The position numbers and the translations under genes are program-made. Below, in pieces: positions 15,029 through 23,925 of a DNA stretch of 64,000 bases. Source of the DNA: Flavisericum labens (GTDB taxonomy: Bacteria > Bacteroidota > Bacteroidia > Flavobacteriales > Flavobacteriaceae); the NCBI RefSeq assembly GCF_045446075.1, contig NZ_JBJJBQ010000008.1:90340-154339 (forward strand), read 5' to 3'. Numbering within the stretch: position 1 is the stretch's first letter; every line of letters begins with the position of its first letter. The notes below the pieces were generated by a model that was given only the letters and a program-made list of their open reading frames with translations, was not told the origin of the DNA and did not search any database.

Positions 15029-17587
15029 ATGCCCATGAAATACCTTTTTTTTGTTTTCTCTCTAATCGCTATATTTTCATGCAACACCAAACCTGAAAAA
15101 GACACTTTATTAGTGGAGGGTGTTTCTTCAGATTTGGCAACTTTAAGAAAACATCAGGTGTCTGATCTTGTTTACCATTTATCATTTCATATCCCACTTG
15201 ACAAAGAGGAATCAATTCCGTCAAAACTAGAGTTGAATCTAAATTTAAACGATAAAAAAAATCATTTGTATTTAGATTTTAACGAAGACAAATCTAATTT
15301 GAAGAAAGTACTGGCAAATGGAGATTCGATTCCGGTAAACCATCAAAAAGAGCATCTTATTATAGATAAAAAGTATTTAAAAAATGGCTCCAATATTATT
15401 GTAGTTGTATTTGATGCTGGCGAAAAATCGTTAAACAGAAATGAGGACTATTTGTACACCTTGTTGGTGCCAGACCGAGCCAGCACACTTTTTCCATGCT
15501 TTGACCAACCAGATTTAAAAGCCAAATACAAACTGGAAATCACTGCTCCAAAAGCGTGGAATGTTTTAACTGGCGCAGCATTGAATCAAAAAGAAGAGGG
15601 AGTTGATTTCACAAGGCATGTTTACAAAATGTCTGATAAAATGAGTACTTATCTATTTTCGTTCGTGGCGGGAGTATTTAACGAAGTTGAAAAGAAACCA
15701 CGAGACAGGGCAATGACTTTACTTTTCAGGGAAAACGATGAAGCAAAAATTAATGCCAGCATTGATGACATTTTTAACCTGCACCAAGAATCTGTTGAAT
15801 TTTTAGAAGATTACACACAGTACGATTTTCCGTTTCAAAAAATGGATTTTGCCTCAATTCCAGGGTTTCAATATGGAGGAATGGAACATGTTGGAGCAAT
15901 TCAATATAGAGAATCTTCATTGTTTTTGGATGAAAGCACCACGCAAGAACGCCTATTAAATAGGGCGCGATTGATAGCTCACGAAACCTCGCATATGTGG
16001 TATGGCGATTTAGTGACCATGAAATGGTTTGATGATGTTTGGTTAAAAGAAGTATTTGCCAATTTTATAGCCGATAAAATTGTAAAGGGTTCTTTCCCTG
16101 AAATAAATCATGATTTACGCTTTTTAACATCACATTATCCCAGCGCTTATAGTGAAGACCGCACACAGGGCGCCACTCCGATTCGTCAGAAATTGAATAA
16201 CTTAAAAAATGCTGGAACACTTTATGGAAATATTATATACCATAAAGCGCCAATTATGATGCGCCAGCTTGAAGCCATTATGGGCGAGCAACCCTTTAAC
16301 AATGGCATGCGCAATTATATTAAGAAGTACGCCAATGATAATGCCGATTGGAATGATTTGGTGGATTTGCTTGATAAAGAAACCCCTATAGACTTAAATA
16401 AGTGGAGCGAGATTTGGGTAAACCAATCCGGGCGTCCGTTAATTTCTGATAGTATTACTTACAAAGGTGGTAAAATTGACAGTTTTGAAATTTATCAATC
16501 AGCAGAAGATGGAAAAGATAAATTATGGGCTCAAGCTTTTGATTTAGGCCTTATATATAAAGATTCGGTCCATATGGTTTCGGTGAACATAAAAGGCCGA
16601 AAAATAAAATTAAATAAGGTTAAAGGCATGCCTAAACCTGAAGCTTTAATATATAATTATAACGGCTTGGGTTATGGGGTGTTTCCTATTGATGTTTCAA
16701 ATTTGAGAATTATAGATATTAAAGATGAAGTGGCCCGCGGATATTGTTATATAAATTTATATGAAAACATGTTAAATGGTAATGTGTCGCCGAAGGTCAC
16801 TCTTAATGAGTTAATAAAAGGTTTTAAATTTGAGGATGAAGACCTCATTATTAATTTGGTTTCACGAAAGATAGGAAGTGTTTTTTGGAAATACTTATCT
16901 GCCAATGACCGCGAAAAAATGCTAGAACCTCTTGAAACCATTTTAAAATCTCGCTTGAATGAAAACCTGAGCCCAAGCATCAAAAAAACTGTGTTTTATT
17001 TATACCAGAGCATAGCTTATTCTGAAGGCGGCAAGGCCTTTTTGTATGATATTTGGAATAAAACTACAAAGATTGATAATCTAAGACTAAATGAAAACGA
17101 TTATACGGGTTTGGCCACAACGTTGGCCATTTATAATCACGAAAAAGCACAAGAAATTTTAAATCAAGCACAAAACGACATTACAAATACCGATAGAAAA
17201 GAGCGCTTTAAGTTTTTGCTTCCAGCCTTGTCAAATAGTGAATCCATTCGAGATGGTTTTATGAAATCGCTCTCAAAACCAGAAAATAGAGAAAAAGAAT
17301 CATGGGTACTTTCTGCCTTAAGCTATATTCATCATCCATTGCGGCAAGATTCGGCTAAAAAGCATTTAAGGTTTTGTTTGGATTTAGTTGAAGAAATACA
17401 ACGAACGGGTGATATATTTTTCCCAAAAGCTTGGCTCGATGCTACCATTGGTCGCTATTCTTCCGAAGATGCCTATCAGGTTCTACAAGAATTTTTAAAT
17501 GACAATCCAGATTTTAGTCCAGTTCTTAAAAATAAATTATTACAATCTACAGACGGGCTGTACCGTGCTCAAAAAATACGAGAGTGA
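15029..17587 (+). CDS. M1 family aminopeptidase, lipoprotein
   Basis: 852 residues. The N-terminus has a signal with lipobox (IAIFSC, Cys near residue 18), so it is probably an envelope lipoprotein; the second Met (15035) is an equally good start. M1 features: exopeptidase motif GGMEH at 283-287 (usually GxMEN), zinc motif HETSH at 318-322 with the third ligand Glu341 eighteen residues later, then an ERAP1-like helical C-terminal domain. It releases N-terminal amino acids from peptides. The Asn-to-His change in GxMEN is unusual. The gene stands alone on the plus strand and is followed by a long inverted repeat and tRNA-Arg. Confidence 0.9.
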   Translation: MPMKYLFFVFSLIAIFSCNTKPEKDTLLVEGVSSDLATLRKHQVSDLVYHLSFHIPLDKEESIPSKLELNLNLNDKKNHLYLDFNEDKSNLKKVLANGDSIPVNHQKEHLIIDKKYLKNGSNIIVVVFDAGEKSLNRNEDYLYTLLVPDRASTLFPCFDQPDLKAKYKLEITAPKAWNVLTGAALNQKEEGVDFTRHVYKMSDKMSTYLFSFVAGVFNEVEKKPRDRAMTLLFRENDEAKINASIDDIFNLHQESVEFLEDYTQYDFPFQKMDFASIPGFQYGGMEHVGAIQYRESSLFLDESTTQERLLNRARLIAHETSHMWYGDLVTMKWFDDVWLKEVFANFIADKIVKGSFPEINHDLRFLTSHYPSAYSEDRTQGATPIRQKLNNLKNAGTLYGNIIYHKAPIMMRQLEAIMGEQPFNNGMRNYIKKYANDNADWNDLVDLLDKETPIDLNKWSEIWVNQSGRPLISDSITYKGGKIDSFEIYQSAEDGKDKLWAQAFDLGLIYKDSVHMVSVNIKGRKIKLNKVKGMPKPEALIYNYNGLGYGVFPIDVSNLRIIDIKDEVARGYCYINLYENMLNGNVSPKVTLNELIKGFKFEDEDLIINLVSRKIGSVFWKYLSANDREKMLEPLETILKSRLNENLSPSIKKTVFYLYQSIAYSEGGKAFLYDIWNKTTKIDNLRLNENDYTGLATTLAIYNHEKAQEILNQAQNDITNTDRKERFKFLLPALSNSESIRDGFMKSLSKPENREKESWVLSALSYIHHPLRQDSAKKHLRFCLDLVEEIQRTGDIFFPKAWLDATIGRYSSEDAYQVLQEFLNDNPDFSPVLKNKLLQSTDGLYRAQKIRE

Positions 17588-17687
17588 TAGTTTTTAAAAC
17601 TTTACCTGCTAAAGACAAAATTTATAGCATTTATTATAAAGGACGGGATAAAATTTTTATCATCTTGTAACAGGATAAAAACTATCA
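17585..17687. repeat. 11-bp inverted repeat in the 3' region of the M1 gene
   Basis: TGATAGTTTTT (17585-17595, containing the stop codon) and AAAAACTATCA (17677-17687) are perfect inverted copies about 80 bases apart. A smaller palindrome, GATAAAATTTTTATC (17646-17660), lies inside. Possible structured 3' UTR. Confidence 0.4.
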
Positions 17688-17749
17688 CAAATTGGTCAAA
17701 AACAAAAACCCTAAAACATTAATAAATAATGAATTAGGATTTATGCTTG

Positions 17750-17823
17750 TGACCCCGGAGGGATTCAAACCCCCAACCCTCAGAGCCGAAATCTGATGCG
17801 CTATTCAGTTGCGCCACGGGGCC
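17750..17823 (-). tRNA. tRNA-Arg (anticodon UCG)
   Basis: The minus strand folds as a full cloverleaf: acceptor GGCCCCG pairs with CGGGGTC, discriminator A at 17750, anticodon stem TCAGA/TCTGA with loop TTTCGGC giving anticodon UCG (reads CGA), and T-arm GGTTTGAATCC. CCA is not encoded. It sits between the M1 peptidase gene and the YqeY-like gene. Confidence 0.96.
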
Positions 17824-17861
17824 ATTATAAATTCACAGCAATAATTTACCGTGAACAATAT

Positions 17862-18314
17862 TTAATTTGACAATTTTACTTTTACAATAGACGATATGGT
17901 TTTCCCATCGGCTTGCCCAGCAAGTTCCTTACTAACCATACCCATTACCTTGCCCATATCTTTCATGCCCTCTGCTCCGGTTTGCTCAATGATGGCGACA
18001 ACTACCTTTTCAATTTCCTCTTCCGTTAAAGCCTCAGGTAAAAATTGCGAGATAATATCAGCTTCAGTTAATTCTGGAGCTGCTAAATCTTCACGGTTTT
18101 GCTCTAAATAAACAGCCGCGCTGTCTCGTCTTTGCTTTACTTGCTTTTGAAGTATTTTAAGCTCTTGCTCTTCTGTCAATTCTTCTTTTGCACCGCTCTC
18201 TGTCTGCGCCAATAATATAGCCGATTTAACGGCACGTAAGGCCGCCAAAGCTGTTTGGTCTTTTGATTTCATGGCTTCTTTTAAAGCCGCCATTACATCT
18301 TGCTGTAAACTCAT
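17862..18314 (-). CDS. GatB/YqeY domain-containing protein
   Basis: 150 residues from the ATG at 18314, which gives the usual YqeY start (MSLQQDVMAALKEAMKSKD); an upstream in-frame ATG at 18368 would add 18 unlikely residues. The family is related to the tRNA-binding tail of GatB. Seen: ALRAVKSAILLAQ, EELKILQKQVKQRRDSAAVY and the AEGMKDMGKVMGMVSKEL block with DGKTISSIVK at the end. The exact role is unknown; a link to tRNA amidation is only by homology. It follows ftsZ on the same strand but lies beyond the ftsZ terminator. Confidence 0.93.
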   Translation of the reverse strand: MSLQQDVMAALKEAMKSKDQTALAALRAVKSAILLAQTESGAKEELTEEQELKILQKQVKQRRDSAAVYLEQNREDLAAPELTEADIISQFLPEALTEEEIEKVVVAIIEQTGAEGMKDMGKVMGMVSKELAGQADGKTISSIVKVKLSN

Positions 18315-18431
18315 ATTTTTAAAGGCTAATGTTGCTGCGAAGATAAAAATAGATTTCTGCCTCGGCAAGAATGCTTTATTATTTTATTTCAAAAAATTCG
18401 AAATAGAAATAATAAAACCTAAAAACAAAAA

Positions 18432-18460
18432 AACCCGAAAAGTGAGGGACTTTTCGGGTT
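18432..18460 (-). terminator. Terminator of the division/cell wall cluster
   Basis: An 11-bp stem, AACCCGAAAAG (18432-18442) with CTTTTCGGGTT (18450-18460), and a 7-base loop. On the minus strand it is followed by TTTTTTTGTTTTT. It lies 33 bases after the ftsZ stop. Confidence 0.92.
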
Positions 18461-18492
18461 AGAATAAACATAGCGGCTAAATTCTAATGCAA

Positions 18493-20487
18493 TTAGTCTA
18501 CGTTATCATGCAAAAATGAATTATTGCTTCTTAACTTTATATCATCGTTATCATCTGTGCCTATACTTATTCTAGACATATCGTTTTCCGACGAATGTCT
18601 AGTATCACTTAAATCCAAGCCTTGACGCTTATAAGCAGGCACCTTTTCAATATCATCAATTTTTGCATTGTTGAATTTATAATTGAAATCCTTCATTTTT
18701 CGTCTACGTTCTGCCGCTCTTTCTTTTAGCAGTTCCGAAATAGGCATATTCATCGGATCTATATCATCTTCTGGCCCCTGCTCTTTCACAGGTTCCTTTA
18801 CCACTTTCTTTTCAAAAATGACTTCTTGATCAGCCTTTTCCTGTACTTTTGTTGGTTGAGATTGTTTACCATTCATTGATGATTCAACTTCAGCATAATC
18901 ATCTAAAACATAACGAACATCCCCCTCTTCAGTAGTCTCATTGATAGTAATTAACTCAGTATAATTGTTAACTTTTATGTCCTTTACTTCATCTTCATCT
19001 AAATCGTACGACACCACGTCATCTTGTTTTGATTTTTTTTCTTCCTTGTAATCAGAAATAGGTAAATCAAAAGTTAATGTAATTTGCTGCTCTTCTTCAA
19101 TTTGGTCTGAAAACACTTCTGCATTCTTGGTTTCATCAGGTTCGGCCCCCATTCTAGTTACCGGTTTAATGATAAAATCGTCCTCCTCTTCCATATTAGC
19201 GCTTACTTCTTCGTAAACCACATCAATGTTTTTAATGATTTCTGAAGTAGAAATTAAATTGAAGCCTTTTAAAGAATTATCCAGACTCTGCTTTTTAGCT
19301 GAAGGTTTTGAGAAATTATTAAGTTCATCTTCGTCCGCTTCTAAATCCAAGGTATGCCTTACAACAGGTGGCTCCTTTTTCTCTTCCAGCTCTATACTTG
19401 GCGCAATAATAACAGGCTCTTTTTCCTTAGGCTGCAATTCTTGGTCTTCTCCGAGCGAATGCACTACTTTTTTAACTTCGGTATTCGAAATTTCGTCTTG
19501 TTGTTCAATGTTAAACCCCGTTGCTATAATGGTAACACCAATAGACTCATCTAAAGATTCATCTTCACCCACACCCATTATTATATTAGCACCGTGACCT
19601 GCCTCATTTTGAATATGATCATTAATCTCACCAATTTCATCAATGGTAATTTCTTGTGTGCCAGAAACGATTAACAGCAATACATTTTTAGCCCCAGTAA
19701 TCTTGTTGTCGTTAAGTAATGGCGAATCCAAAGCCTTTCTAATAGCTTCTTGAGCACGGTTTTGACCTGATGCCAGAGCGGAACCCATAATGGCAGTTCC
19801 ACTGTTACTCAACACGGTTTTGGCATCGCGTAAATCAATATTTTGTGTGTAGTGGTGCGTAATAACTTCGGCAATACCACGAGCAGCGGTAGATAGCACT
19901 TCGTCTGCTTTTGAGAACCCAGCTTTAAAGCCAAGGTTACCATAAACCTCGCGAAGTTTGTTATTGTTAATTACAATTAAAGAATCTACTACATCTCTTA
20001 ACTTTTCAATACCTTTTTGCGATTGTTCAATACGCATTCTACCCTCAAACTGAAACGGCATGGTTACGATACCTACCGTTAAAATATCAAGATCTTTGGC
20101 CATTTTTGCAATAACAGGCGCAGCTCCAGTACCTGTTCCACCACCCATGCCAGCAGTGATGAACACCATTTTAGTGTTGGTATCGAGCATTTGCGAAATA
20201 TCTTCGAAACTTTCTATAGCGGCTTGCTCTCCGATTTCCGGATTTGCACCAGCGCCCAAACCTTCGGTTAAGTTAACGCCTAATTGGATTTTATTTGAAA
20301 CACCACTGTTTTGCAGTGCTTGCGAATCTGTATTACAGATGTAAAAATCAACACCTTTAATACCTTGTTGGAACATGTGGTTAATGGCATTACTCCCACC
20401 GCCACCAACACCGATAACTTTAATGACACTTGACTGGTTTTTGGGTAAATCAAATGCGATACTGTCGAATTCTTTTTTGCTGCTCAT
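18493..20487 (-). CDS. ftsZ: Cell division GTPase FtsZ with long acidic tail
   Basis: 664 residues. Residues about 1-330 are the tubulin-like GTPase, with VGGGGSNAINHM near the N-terminus and the GTP signature GGGTGTG at 115-121. It forms the Z-ring at mid-cell. About 330 further residues form a low-complexity linker rich in Glu, Asp and Lys, ending with the conserved terminal peptide IKLRSNNSFLHDNVD, presumably the FtsA-binding site. The long tail is known in Bacteroidota FtsZ and is much longer than in E. coli FtsZ (383 residues). Last gene of the dcw cluster, 56 bases after ftsA. Confidence 0.98.
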   Translation of the reverse strand: MSSKKEFDSIAFDLPKNQSSVIKVIGVGGGGSNAINHMFQQGIKGVDFYICNTDSQALQNSGVSNKIQLGVNLTEGLGAGANPEIGEQAAIESFEDISQMLDTNTKMVFITAGMGGGTGTGAAPVIAKMAKDLDILTVGIVTMPFQFEGRMRIEQSQKGIEKLRDVVDSLIVINNNKLREVYGNLGFKAGFSKADEVLSTAARGIAEVITHHYTQNIDLRDAKTVLSNSGTAIMGSALASGQNRAQEAIRKALDSPLLNDNKITGAKNVLLLIVSGTQEITIDEIGEINDHIQNEAGHGANIIMGVGEDESLDESIGVTIIATGFNIEQQDEISNTEVKKVVHSLGEDQELQPKEKEPVIIAPSIELEEKKEPPVVRHTLDLEADEDELNNFSKPSAKKQSLDNSLKGFNLISTSEIIKNIDVVYEEVSANMEEEDDFIIKPVTRMGAEPDETKNAEVFSDQIEEEQQITLTFDLPISDYKEEKKSKQDDVVSYDLDEDEVKDIKVNNYTELITINETTEEGDVRYVLDDYAEVESSMNGKQSQPTKVQEKADQEVIFEKKVVKEPVKEQGPEDDIDPMNMPISELLKERAAERRRKMKDFNYKFNNAKIDDIEKVPAYKRQGLDLSDTRHSSENDMSRISIGTDDNDDIKLRSNNSFLHDNVD

Positions 20488-20543
20488 AAAATTCTTATTT
20501 TCCGGGGTTTTATACTATATTTTAATTTCAATGGATTTAATTA

Positions 20544-21860
20544 TTATTCTGCGTTATCTAAAAAATCTTTAACGCGTTCGGTTAACTTATCAAGGAATGA
20601 TCGACGCTCCTTAATTGGTTTTTCTTTAATTTCTTCATCTCCTAACTCGCTTTCTTCATTTTCAACCTCCTCTAGCTGTTGCTGCTCTATTTTCTTTCTT
20701 TCGTTACGCTTCAGGCCATCTAAAACCAATCCTACGGCTGTTGCAAACAATGGGCTCGTAATATCATCATCACTGTCACCTGCTAAATGCTCGTTTGGAT
20801 AGCCTATTCTGGTATCCATACCTGTTATGTATTCTACCAATTGCTTTAAATGTTTTAACTGGCTACCACCACCAGTTAGCACAATCCCTGCAATCAATTT
20901 TTTCTTTTGTTCTTCGTGCCCGTAATTTTTAATTTCAACATACACTTGTTCTATTATTTCTACTACACGTGCATGAATAATTTTGGACAAATTTTTCAAA
21001 GTAATTTCCTTTGGTTCCCGGCCTCTTAAACCTGGAATGGAAACAATTTCGTTATCCTTATTTTCTCCTGGCCAAGCCGAACCGAATTTAATCTTTAAAA
21101 GTTCTGCTTGCTTTTCTATGATGGAGCAGCCTTCTTTGATATCTTCGGTAATAACATTTCCTCCGAATGGAATCACCGCGGTATGACGAATTATCCCATC
21201 TCTAAAAATAGCCAAGTCGGTTGTTCCGCCTCCAATATCAATCAACGCCACTCCCGCCTCTTTTTCTTCTTGGCTTAAAACAGCATTGGCTGATGCCAAA
21301 GGTTCGAGGGTAATACCTTCTAAATTCAGACCAGAACTTTGTATACAACGACCAATATTTCTTATGGATGACACTTGACCTACGACCACATGGAAATTGG
21401 CTTCCAAACGTCCGCCGTACATCCCTATGGGTTCTTTTATTTCAGCCTGCCCGTCCACCTTGTACTCCTGAGGAAGCACATGAATAATTTCTTCACCAGG
21501 AAGCATCACCAACTTGTGTACTTGGTTAATTAACCTATCTATATCGTCATCATCAATTACCGTTTCAGAATTTGAACGCGTTATATAATCGCTATGTTGA
21601 AGACTTCTTATATGCTGGCCTGCAATCCCTACAGTAACATCTTCAATTTTTATATCTGCAGCAGCTTCGGCTTCTTGTACAGCCTGTTGAATAGATTGTA
21701 TGGTTTGCGTGATGTTGTTTACCACCCCGCGGTGCACTCCCAAACTTTTTGACCTACCTATACCAAAAATTTCGACTTTGCCGTATTCATTTTTACGCCC
21801 AATCATCGCCACAATTTTTGTGGTCCCTATGTCTAATCCTACTGCTAAATTATGCTCCAT
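20544..21860 (-). CDS. ftsA: Cell division protein FtsA
   Basis: 438 residues, actin-like ATPase that tethers FtsZ to the membrane. Phosphate-binding motif GLDIGTTKIVAMIG at the start, second ATPase block IDIGGGTTDLAIF, and IVLTGGGSQL. The C-terminal segment RRSFLDKLTERVKDFLDNAE is the expected amphipathic membrane-targeting helix, after an acidic low-complexity stretch (about 385-415). It starts 3 bases after ftsQ ends, so the two are co-translated. Confidence 0.97.
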   Translation of the reverse strand: MEHNLAVGLDIGTTKIVAMIGRKNEYGKVEIFGIGRSKSLGVHRGVVNNITQTIQSIQQAVQEAEAAADIKIEDVTVGIAGQHIRSLQHSDYITRSNSETVIDDDDIDRLINQVHKLVMLPGEEIIHVLPQEYKVDGQAEIKEPIGMYGGRLEANFHVVVGQVSSIRNIGRCIQSSGLNLEGITLEPLASANAVLSQEEKEAGVALIDIGGGTTDLAIFRDGIIRHTAVIPFGGNVITEDIKEGCSIIEKQAELLKIKFGSAWPGENKDNEIVSIPGLRGREPKEITLKNLSKIIHARVVEIIEQVYVEIKNYGHEEQKKKLIAGIVLTGGGSQLKHLKQLVEYITGMDTRIGYPNEHLAGDSDDDITSPLFATAVGLVLDGLKRNERKKIEQQQLEEVENEESELGDEEIKEKPIKERRSFLDKLTERVKDFLDNAE

Positions 21861-21863
21861 AGT

Positions 21864-22586
21864 TTAAATTTTAGTACATATAACTTGGTTCTCAAATTGT
21901 AAATTAACCTTACCATAATTATTCAACGTTTTGTCTTTTAGGTTTTTATTGTAAAAAGCTTTTAGGTTATTAATTTTTTTATCCAAAAAATCTACACTCC
22001 CCAACTGTACTAAAAATGAACACTGCCTAAGTCTTAGATAAAGCTGTTTATTTATATCTTGATGAATTTCAATAACGTGTTTTTTTAAAAACTCATCTTT
22101 CTTAACCTTACGAGCTATTTTATAGACGTTGGTTAAATTATTTTTTTCTACATAACCAGTAACCAATGGTACTCTAGCGGAATAATTGCCGGACAATGGC
22201 ATAAAGGAACCTTCGTCGTCAACGTAATAAGACGCATTTGTACTTACTCTGGCAATAGGTGTTTTTTGTTCTACTTCAGCATTAAGCATTCCATTTACAG
22301 CCACATACACTTCTGCAGTCTTTATCATTGGATTAGATTTGAGGGCATTTTCTAACTCATTCAAAACTAAAGTTTCTTTGGGTACGTTTTTAACAGCACC
22401 AGAATTTTGTATTAACAATTTACTAACAGCCTCATTGGTAATAAACAGGTTGTTTTCTCCAATAAATTGGATATTTGGCTGAGAAATTTCCCTGGCTCCG
22501 TTTCTTTTGGTTGCAAAAGCAAACAAAAAGACCACTAAGCCCAGTAATACTAACATTTTTATGTAGTTCCAGTTAATTCGCAACAC
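21864..22586 (-). CDS. ftsQ: Cell division protein FtsQ
   Basis: 240 residues: short cytoplasmic part, one membrane segment (about 10-28, MLVLLGLVVFLFAFA), then a POTRA-like and FtsQ beta domain outside (LLIQNSGAVKNVPKETLVLNELENALKSNPMIKTAEVYV, ARVSTNASYYVDDEGSFMPLS). It belongs to the divisome and links FtsL/FtsB to the Z-ring. The start is GTG at 22586, inside the 3' end of murC (14-base overlap), and ends 3 bases before ftsA. Confidence 0.92.
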   Translation of the reverse strand: MLRINWNYIKMLVLLGLVVFLFAFATKRNGAREISQPNIQFIGENNLFITNEAVSKLLIQNSGAVKNVPKETLVLNELENALKSNPMIKTAEVYVAVNGMLNAEVEQKTPIARVSTNASYYVDDEGSFMPLSGNYSARVPLVTGYVEKNNLTNVYKIARKVKKDEFLKKHVIEIHQDINKQLYLRLRQCSFLVQLGSVDFLDKKINNLKAFYNKNLKDKTLNNYGKVNLQFENQVICTKI

Positions 22587-23925
22587 TAAATTCTTTTTTA
22601 ATTCGTTTTACTTCCTCTCCAATATCGCCTGCACCAATAGTCAATACAACTTGGGGCTTACTTTTATGTATTTCTGAAACCAATTCTTTTTTACTAACCA
22701 ATTTCTTGTTTTTACCCTTCACTTTTCCTAACAACCATTCGGAATTTACCCCTTCTATTGGTAATTCCCTTGCGGGATAAATATCAAGCAATAACAAGGC
22801 GTCAAATTTTGATAAGCTTTCGGCAAAACCGTCCACAAAATCACGGGTTCGACTGTATAAATGTGGCTGAAAAACCGCCAGCACTTTTTTATCAGGATAC
22901 ATCTCCCTAACAGCTTGATGAACAGCATTTATTTCTTCGGGGTGATGGGCATAATCGTCAATAAAAACCAATTCATCAGTTTTTATATGCGTTGTAAATC
23001 GCCGTTTTACGCCTTTATAAGATGCTAAAGCTTTGGCGAGCTGTTGGTGTGGGCAACCATATTCTACAGCCATCGCCAAGGCTATTAAAGCATTCGACAA
23101 ATTATGTCTACCAGGTAGGTTAAACTCTATATTTTTAAGTACCTTTTTTGGTGTTTTTACATCAAAAACGTAAGCACCATTTTCTATTGTTATATTTTGG
23201 GCGGTATAGTCCGAATTGTCTTCAATTCCATAGGTTATACCGTTTAAAGGCAAACCGTTTTTGACAAACAGTTTACCATTTGGTTTTATTTTTTTCGAGA
23301 AATCTTCAAATGACTTAGTTAAAGATTCGGCATCTCCATATATATCTAAATGATCGGCATCCATTGAGGTAATTCCAGCAAAATTTGGTGACAAAGCCAA
23401 AAAAGAACGGTCGAATTCATCTGCCTCAACCACTGTAACTTCTGTACCACTTAAAATCAAATTCGAATTATAGTTTTCACTAACGCCACCTAAAAATGCG
23501 GTTAATGGCACATTACATTCATACATTAAATGCCCCAAAATACTGGTTGTGGTGGTTTTTCCATGCGTTCCTGCCACAGCCAAACAAAACGTGTTTTCGG
23601 TTATTAAACCCAATAATTTTGAACGTTTCATCACCTGAAACCCATTATCAATAAAGTGATTTAGTTCTTTATGTTGTTTGGGTACAGCCGGCGTATAAAC
23701 CACTAAAGTTCTTTCAATATTTAGAAATACTGAAGGGATATATTCAACGGCATCTTCAAAATGAACTTTAATACCTAAATCTACCAACCCATCAACAATA
23801 TCGGTTGAAGCTTTATCATAACCAGCCACATTTTTATTGTTAGCCTGAAAATAACGCGCCAAAGCACTCATTCCGATACCCCCAATACCGATAAAATAAA
23901 CGTTATGTATCTGGTTTAAATTCAT
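22573..23925 (-). CDS. murC: UDP-N-acetylmuramate--L-alanine ligase
   Basis: 450 residues. Adds L-Ala to UDP-MurNAc in the cytoplasm. N-terminal dinucleotide-like fold GIGGIGMSALARYF, ATP-binding GTHGKTTTT, then VEADEFDRSF and DYAHHPEEI, all typical of MurC. It starts 4 bases inside the end of murG and overlaps ftsQ at its end, as expected for tightly packed cell-wall genes. Confidence 0.97.
   Translation of the reverse strand: MNLNQIHNVYFIGIGGIGMSALARYFQANNKNVAGYDKASTDIVDGLVDLGIKVHFEDAVEYIPSVFLNIERTLVVYTPAVPKQHKELNHFIDNGFQVMKRSKLLGLITENTFCLAVAGTHGKTTTTSILGHLMYECNVPLTAFLGGVSENYNSNLILSGTEVTVVEADEFDRSFLALSPNFAGITSMDADHLDIYGDAESLTKSFEDFSKKIKPNGKLFVKNGLPLNGITYGIEDNSDYTAQNITIENGAYVFDVKTPKKVLKNIEFNLPGRHNLSNALIALAMAVEYGCPHQQLAKALASYKGVKRRFTTHIKTDELVFIDDYAHHPEEINAVHQAVREMYPDKKVLAVFQPHLYSRTRDFVDGFAESLSKFDALLLLDIYPARELPIEGVNSEWLLGKVKGKNKKLVSKKELVSEIHKSKPQVVLTIGAGDIGEEVKRIKKEFSVAN

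Noticed and set aside
18315..18368. Longer YqeY start
   Set aside because: Adds a hydrophobic stretch unlike the family; MSLQQDVM is the normal beginning.
19226..19597. Long opposite-strand frames inside ftsZ and other dcw genes
   Set aside because: They follow the codon pattern of the real genes on the other strand and show no start context or domain.
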